A stretch of 64,000 nucleotides of DNA from Anaerolineae bacterium (GTDB lineage Bacteria; Chloroflexota; Anaerolineae; Promineifilales; Promineifilaceae), in contig JAHDWJ010000024.1 in the NCBI GenBank assembly GCA_023384415.1, positions 28,844 to 92,843 on the forward strand. Reading direction: 5' to 3'. Shown here piece by piece: positions 62,164-64,000 of this stretch. Each line of letters opens with the position of its first letter. The first letter of the stretch is position 1. The position numbers and the translations under genes were made by a program. Below the pieces are notes generated by a model. The model did no database searches. It was given only the letters and a program-made list of their open reading frames with translations, and was not told the origin of the DNA.

Positions 62164-62259
62164 CGTCTTGCTTCAGCGGCGAAAGCAAGCTGGCGTGGCT
62201 TTTGCGTAAGCGAAAGACATGACAGCCTGCTTTTGTCCGTCTGAAAGTTATTGTTAGGC
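62158..62259 (-). repeat. attC site (102 bp, B-type)
   Basis: GCTTAAC (62158) to GTTAGGC (62253). Typical CTTGCTTCAGC start arm. It follows the second RibD-like gene. Confidence 0.75.
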
Positions 62260-62278
62260 GGCACGATCCCTTGTCCAA

Positions 62279-62836
62279 TCATCCGGCTCTCCGATAGTGC
62301 ATTGCGACAGCGCCATTGCGAAATGGCTTTACAGATATCAAATCTAGCCGGCGTGTGCTGGGTAGACCGCTTTCATACAAAGTCGGACCATGGCCGGCGA
62401 TTCGGGGATGCACGAGCAACCTGTACTCGTCAATTAGATCCAGTCGGTCCAGTTCGGTCGCCAGCTTACAGCTGCCAAGGAGTACTCCGGCCGAAGTCGC
62501 TTCCTTGAGCTCCAGTATACCCAAACGTAAGTCGCCGACGATGTGGTGGCTGTTGCTCCATGGGAAATCATTTCTCGTTGCGGACACGACGTACTTTGGC
62601 TTGGCTTCGAGCTTTATCGCCCAGTCGCGCATTGCCGATGGGGCTTCCACATTGCCACAAACCACTGCCGGCCAATAACTTTCCATCATCTCATATGTGA
62701 TGCGCCCCCAGAGAATTGCCCCACTCTCATCCATTAGGCGGGTGAAGTACGCGCGCGTCTCGTCGTCAGCGATTCCCTCCTGATGATCGATGCACCCGTC
62801 AAGGGTGACGTTAATAGTGAAGGTCAAACTTCCCAT
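62279..62836 (-). CDS. Dihydrofolate reductase/RibD C-terminal-like protein, second cassette copy
   Basis: A 185-residue protein. TFTINVTLDGCIDHQEGIAD, GAILWGRITYEMMESYWPAV, PKYVVSATRNDFPWSN, GVLLGSCKLATELDRLDLID and HPRIAGHGPTL are the family motifs. It shares family but little close identity with the copy at 56294, so it is an independent acquisition, not a duplication. ATG 62836 is the family-consistent start. Function is unknown; related proteins include trimethoprim-resistant reductases, but that role is not implied here. Confidence 0.82.
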   Translation of the reverse strand: MGSLTFTINVTLDGCIDHQEGIADDETRAYFTRLMDESGAILWGRITYEMMESYWPAVVCGNVEAPSAMRDWAIKLEAKPKYVVSATRNDFPWSNSHHIVGDLRLGILELKEATSAGVLLGSCKLATELDRLDLIDEYRLLVHPRIAGHGPTLYESGLPSTRRLDLISVKPFRNGAVAMHYRRAG

Positions 62837-62921
62837 GCTGTTCCATTCTCCAGAACGAAGACTACCGGCCACTTAGGCTCCAAGAACATGAGCACGATTC
62901 GAAAGGTACTCATCCTGCGCC

Positions 62922-63003
62922 GCCTAACGGGGAGATAAGCCGCGCCAGACCAACACGGCTGTTCACCTCAACCTCACCGCGTCGGCTTTATTGGTTGTTA
63001 GGC
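62922..63003 (-). repeat. A-type attC site, copy 2
   Basis: GCCTAAC (62922) to GTTAGGC (62997). It and the next 50 bases reproduce the ORF-less cassette (62928-63052). Confidence 0.82.
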
Positions 63004-63046
63004 GGCCGCGACTCCCTTGAGTAATACGGGAGTAACTTGCCCGGCC

Positions 63047-63133
63047 ACCTAACGCTTGCTTCAGCCGCCGCCGGATAATCCCAAAACCCTGATGTCCACG
63101 CCGCTAGGCGGTCGGCCGGAAGCCTTGTTAGGC
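63047..63133 (-). repeat. attC site (87 bp)
   Basis: ACCTAAC (63047) to GTTAGGC (63127). GCTTCAGCCGCCGCCGG pairs with CGGCCGGAAGC. It follows the antitoxin gene. Confidence 0.8.
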
Positions 63134-63215
63134 TGAGTGCCTACCCAAGCCTTTCCACCAAATTAAAACTGTCAAAACCCACACCAAACTAATGCCAGAG
63201 CAAATTGGTCTTAAC

Positions 63216-63497
63216 CTACGTGTACTGTTTCAGCTCTTGGTCTATACGTTCTTTTAAAAATACTTTTATCAATGATTGATAAGGTACATCACGCTTGTTT
63301 GCAATTAATCGCAACTCATTCAACATCAACTCTGGCAAGCGTAAAGAAATCGTCTTGGTTGATGGTTTCAACAAGGGTAGAACCACTTCATCCGCCTCAC
63401 TCCAGTCAATATACTCGGTCGAATCGCGAGAAGCCCAAAACGCACGTTCTTCGTCCTCATTCTTGAATGTCGGTATACCTTTTAACTCGTTCACCAT
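63216..63497 (-). CDS. BrnA/CopG-like antitoxin
   Basis: A 93-residue protein. IPTFKNEDEERAFWASRDST and IDWSEADEV are the typical N-terminal toxin-binding part; KTISLRLPELMLNELRLIAN is the ribbon-helix-helix domain. It overlaps the upstream toxin-like gene by 41 bases, as in brnTA pairs. It likely neutralises the toxin and represses the operon. Confidence 0.85.
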   Translation of the reverse strand: MVNELKGIPTFKNEDEERAFWASRDSTEYIDWSEADEVVLPLLKPSTKTISLRLPELMLNELRLIANKRDVPYQSLIKVFLKERIDQELKQYT

Positions 63498-63780
63498 ATT
63501 TTCTTGCCTCTTTCTGGTTCATATCACGGGCTGAGATGACCCTAATCAAACTGTCGCGGATCGTAAACGCAACAAATAACCATCGCCCTCTGTCTGTTCG
63601 TCCCAGAGCATAAAATCTTTGTTCTAACTGGGAGTGTTTGTCATCAGAAGCAACGATAAGAGGTAAGTTGAAAAAGAGTTCTTCACATTCCCCATTAGTG
63701 ACTTCGTGAAGATGCCAATTCTTTTCCAGATTGCCTTCATCCCAATGAAAACCACTGCAATTTGAGAGGATGTTTTTCAT
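63457..63780 (-). CDS. BrnT-like ribonuclease toxin
   Basis: A 107-residue protein of the BrnT (DUF497) family: FHWDEGNLEKNWHLHEVT, ECEELFFNLPLIVASDDKHS, FYALGRTDRGRWLFVAFTIR and IRVISARDMNQKEARKYGE. The family is RelE-fold and cleaves mRNA. It is longer at its start than short BrnT proteins. Together with the antitoxin it forms one cassette; toxin-antitoxin cassettes are thought to stabilise large arrays. Confidence 0.88.
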   Translation of the reverse strand: MKNILSNCSGFHWDEGNLEKNWHLHEVTNGECEELFFNLPLIVASDDKHSQLEQRFYALGRTDRGRWLFVAFTIRDSLIRVISARDMNQKEARKYGERVKRYTDIQE

Positions 63781-63905
63781 CGCAATTGTATATTACAGAA
63801 GTATACGGATTACGTCAATGAATGAGGCAACCACCTTGTCAGCTTTCAATCCAGAAATGGCAACGTAAAATCAATATTTAACGAACTTGCGTCAATCGCC
63901 TGCCC

Positions 63906-63987
63906 GCCTAACGGGGAGATAAGCCGCGCCAGACTAACACGGTTGTTCACCCCAATCTCATCGCGTCGGCTTTATTGGTTGTTGGGC
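63906..63987 (-). repeat. A-type attC site, copy 3
   Basis: GCCTAAC (63906) to GTTGGGC (63981). The ORF-less cassette body that follows (GCGGCCGC then ACTCCC) is cut by the window end, so the array continues to the right. Confidence 0.82.
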
Positions 63988-64000
63988 GGCCGCAACTCCC

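Noticed and set aside
60832-64000. CRISPR array or cas genes near the CARF nuclease
   Set aside because: The repeated sequences here have attC ends and variable lengths; no cas gene is seen.

Overview
The window looks like a chromosomal segment of a free-living bacterium, most likely a Chloroflexota member of the Anaerolineae/Caldilineae/Ardenticatenia type. This rests on family recognition without any search: a SpoVS-like protein, GT-C glycosyltransferases with a YHPDERYI motif, a TIGR01906/DUF1461 membrane protein, a BTAD/SARP regulator, a fungalysin-type protease with PT-rich linkers and, above all, the gene set of an extracellular contractile injection system (eCIS). By eye the DNA is roughly 50-55% GC. 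It is studded with the 8-bp palindrome GCGGCCGC, about 100 copies in the first 53.8 kb, which behaves like a genome-wide iterated palindrome.

Region 1 (1-17.4 kb) is ordinary chromosome: an ATP-grasp D-Ala-D-Ala ligase-like gene cut by the window edge, a P-loop kinase, a DAGK-type lipid kinase, an FmdE-family protein, an HNH nuclease pseudogene, a small cysteine-rich protein with an in-frame TGA where its relatives have Cys, an operon of SBF transporter, DUF190-CBS and CrcB, a TPR protein, DoxX, tRNA-Ser(GGA), ribosomal protein L25, a GT39-like transferase, SpoVS, a membrane spermidine-synthase-like protein, DUF1461, a thioredoxin lipoprotein and a helicase-associated protein.

Region 2 (18.0-48.4 kb, minus strand) is an eCIS gene cluster. 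In transcription order it holds a small conserved protein, an AAA+ ATPase, two DUF4157 proteins (cargo candidates), a DUF4255 terminator-like protein, sheath, tube, a chaperone-like protein that runs into a DUF6760-like frame through a G7 slippery heptamer, a 262-aa protein, a tube-initiator/LysM protein, gpD hub, gpV spike, PAAR tip, gp25, two gpJ-like baseplate proteins, two proteins sharing a novel N-terminal module, an NHL/tail-protein-I fusion, and two more proteins with that module. A SARP-type activator gene lies just upstream. Between it and the operon are four direct repeats of RCGTCT at an exact 12-bp period, a candidate operator.

Region 3 (48.4-52.8 kb) holds a secreted M36 metalloprotease with two C-terminal P domains, and spacers carrying inverted repeats.

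Region 4 (52.76 kb to the window end) is an integron-type gene-cassette array. About a dozen attC-like sites (RYYYAAC ... GTTRRRY, 60-146 bp) separate single promoterless minus-strand genes: FkbM methyltransferase, VOC protein, two RibD/DHFR-like proteins, truncated globin, a CARF-nuclease of the Card1/Can2 type, and a BrnT/BrnA-like toxin-antitoxin pair. There is also a three-gene cassette (cupin, ECF sigma, zincin) and a repeated ORF-less cassette of about 125 bp that carries GCGGCCGC and a small hairpin. Cassette polarity puts the attI/integrase end, if one exists, beyond position 64000. Two genes in the array are interrupted by nonsense codons.
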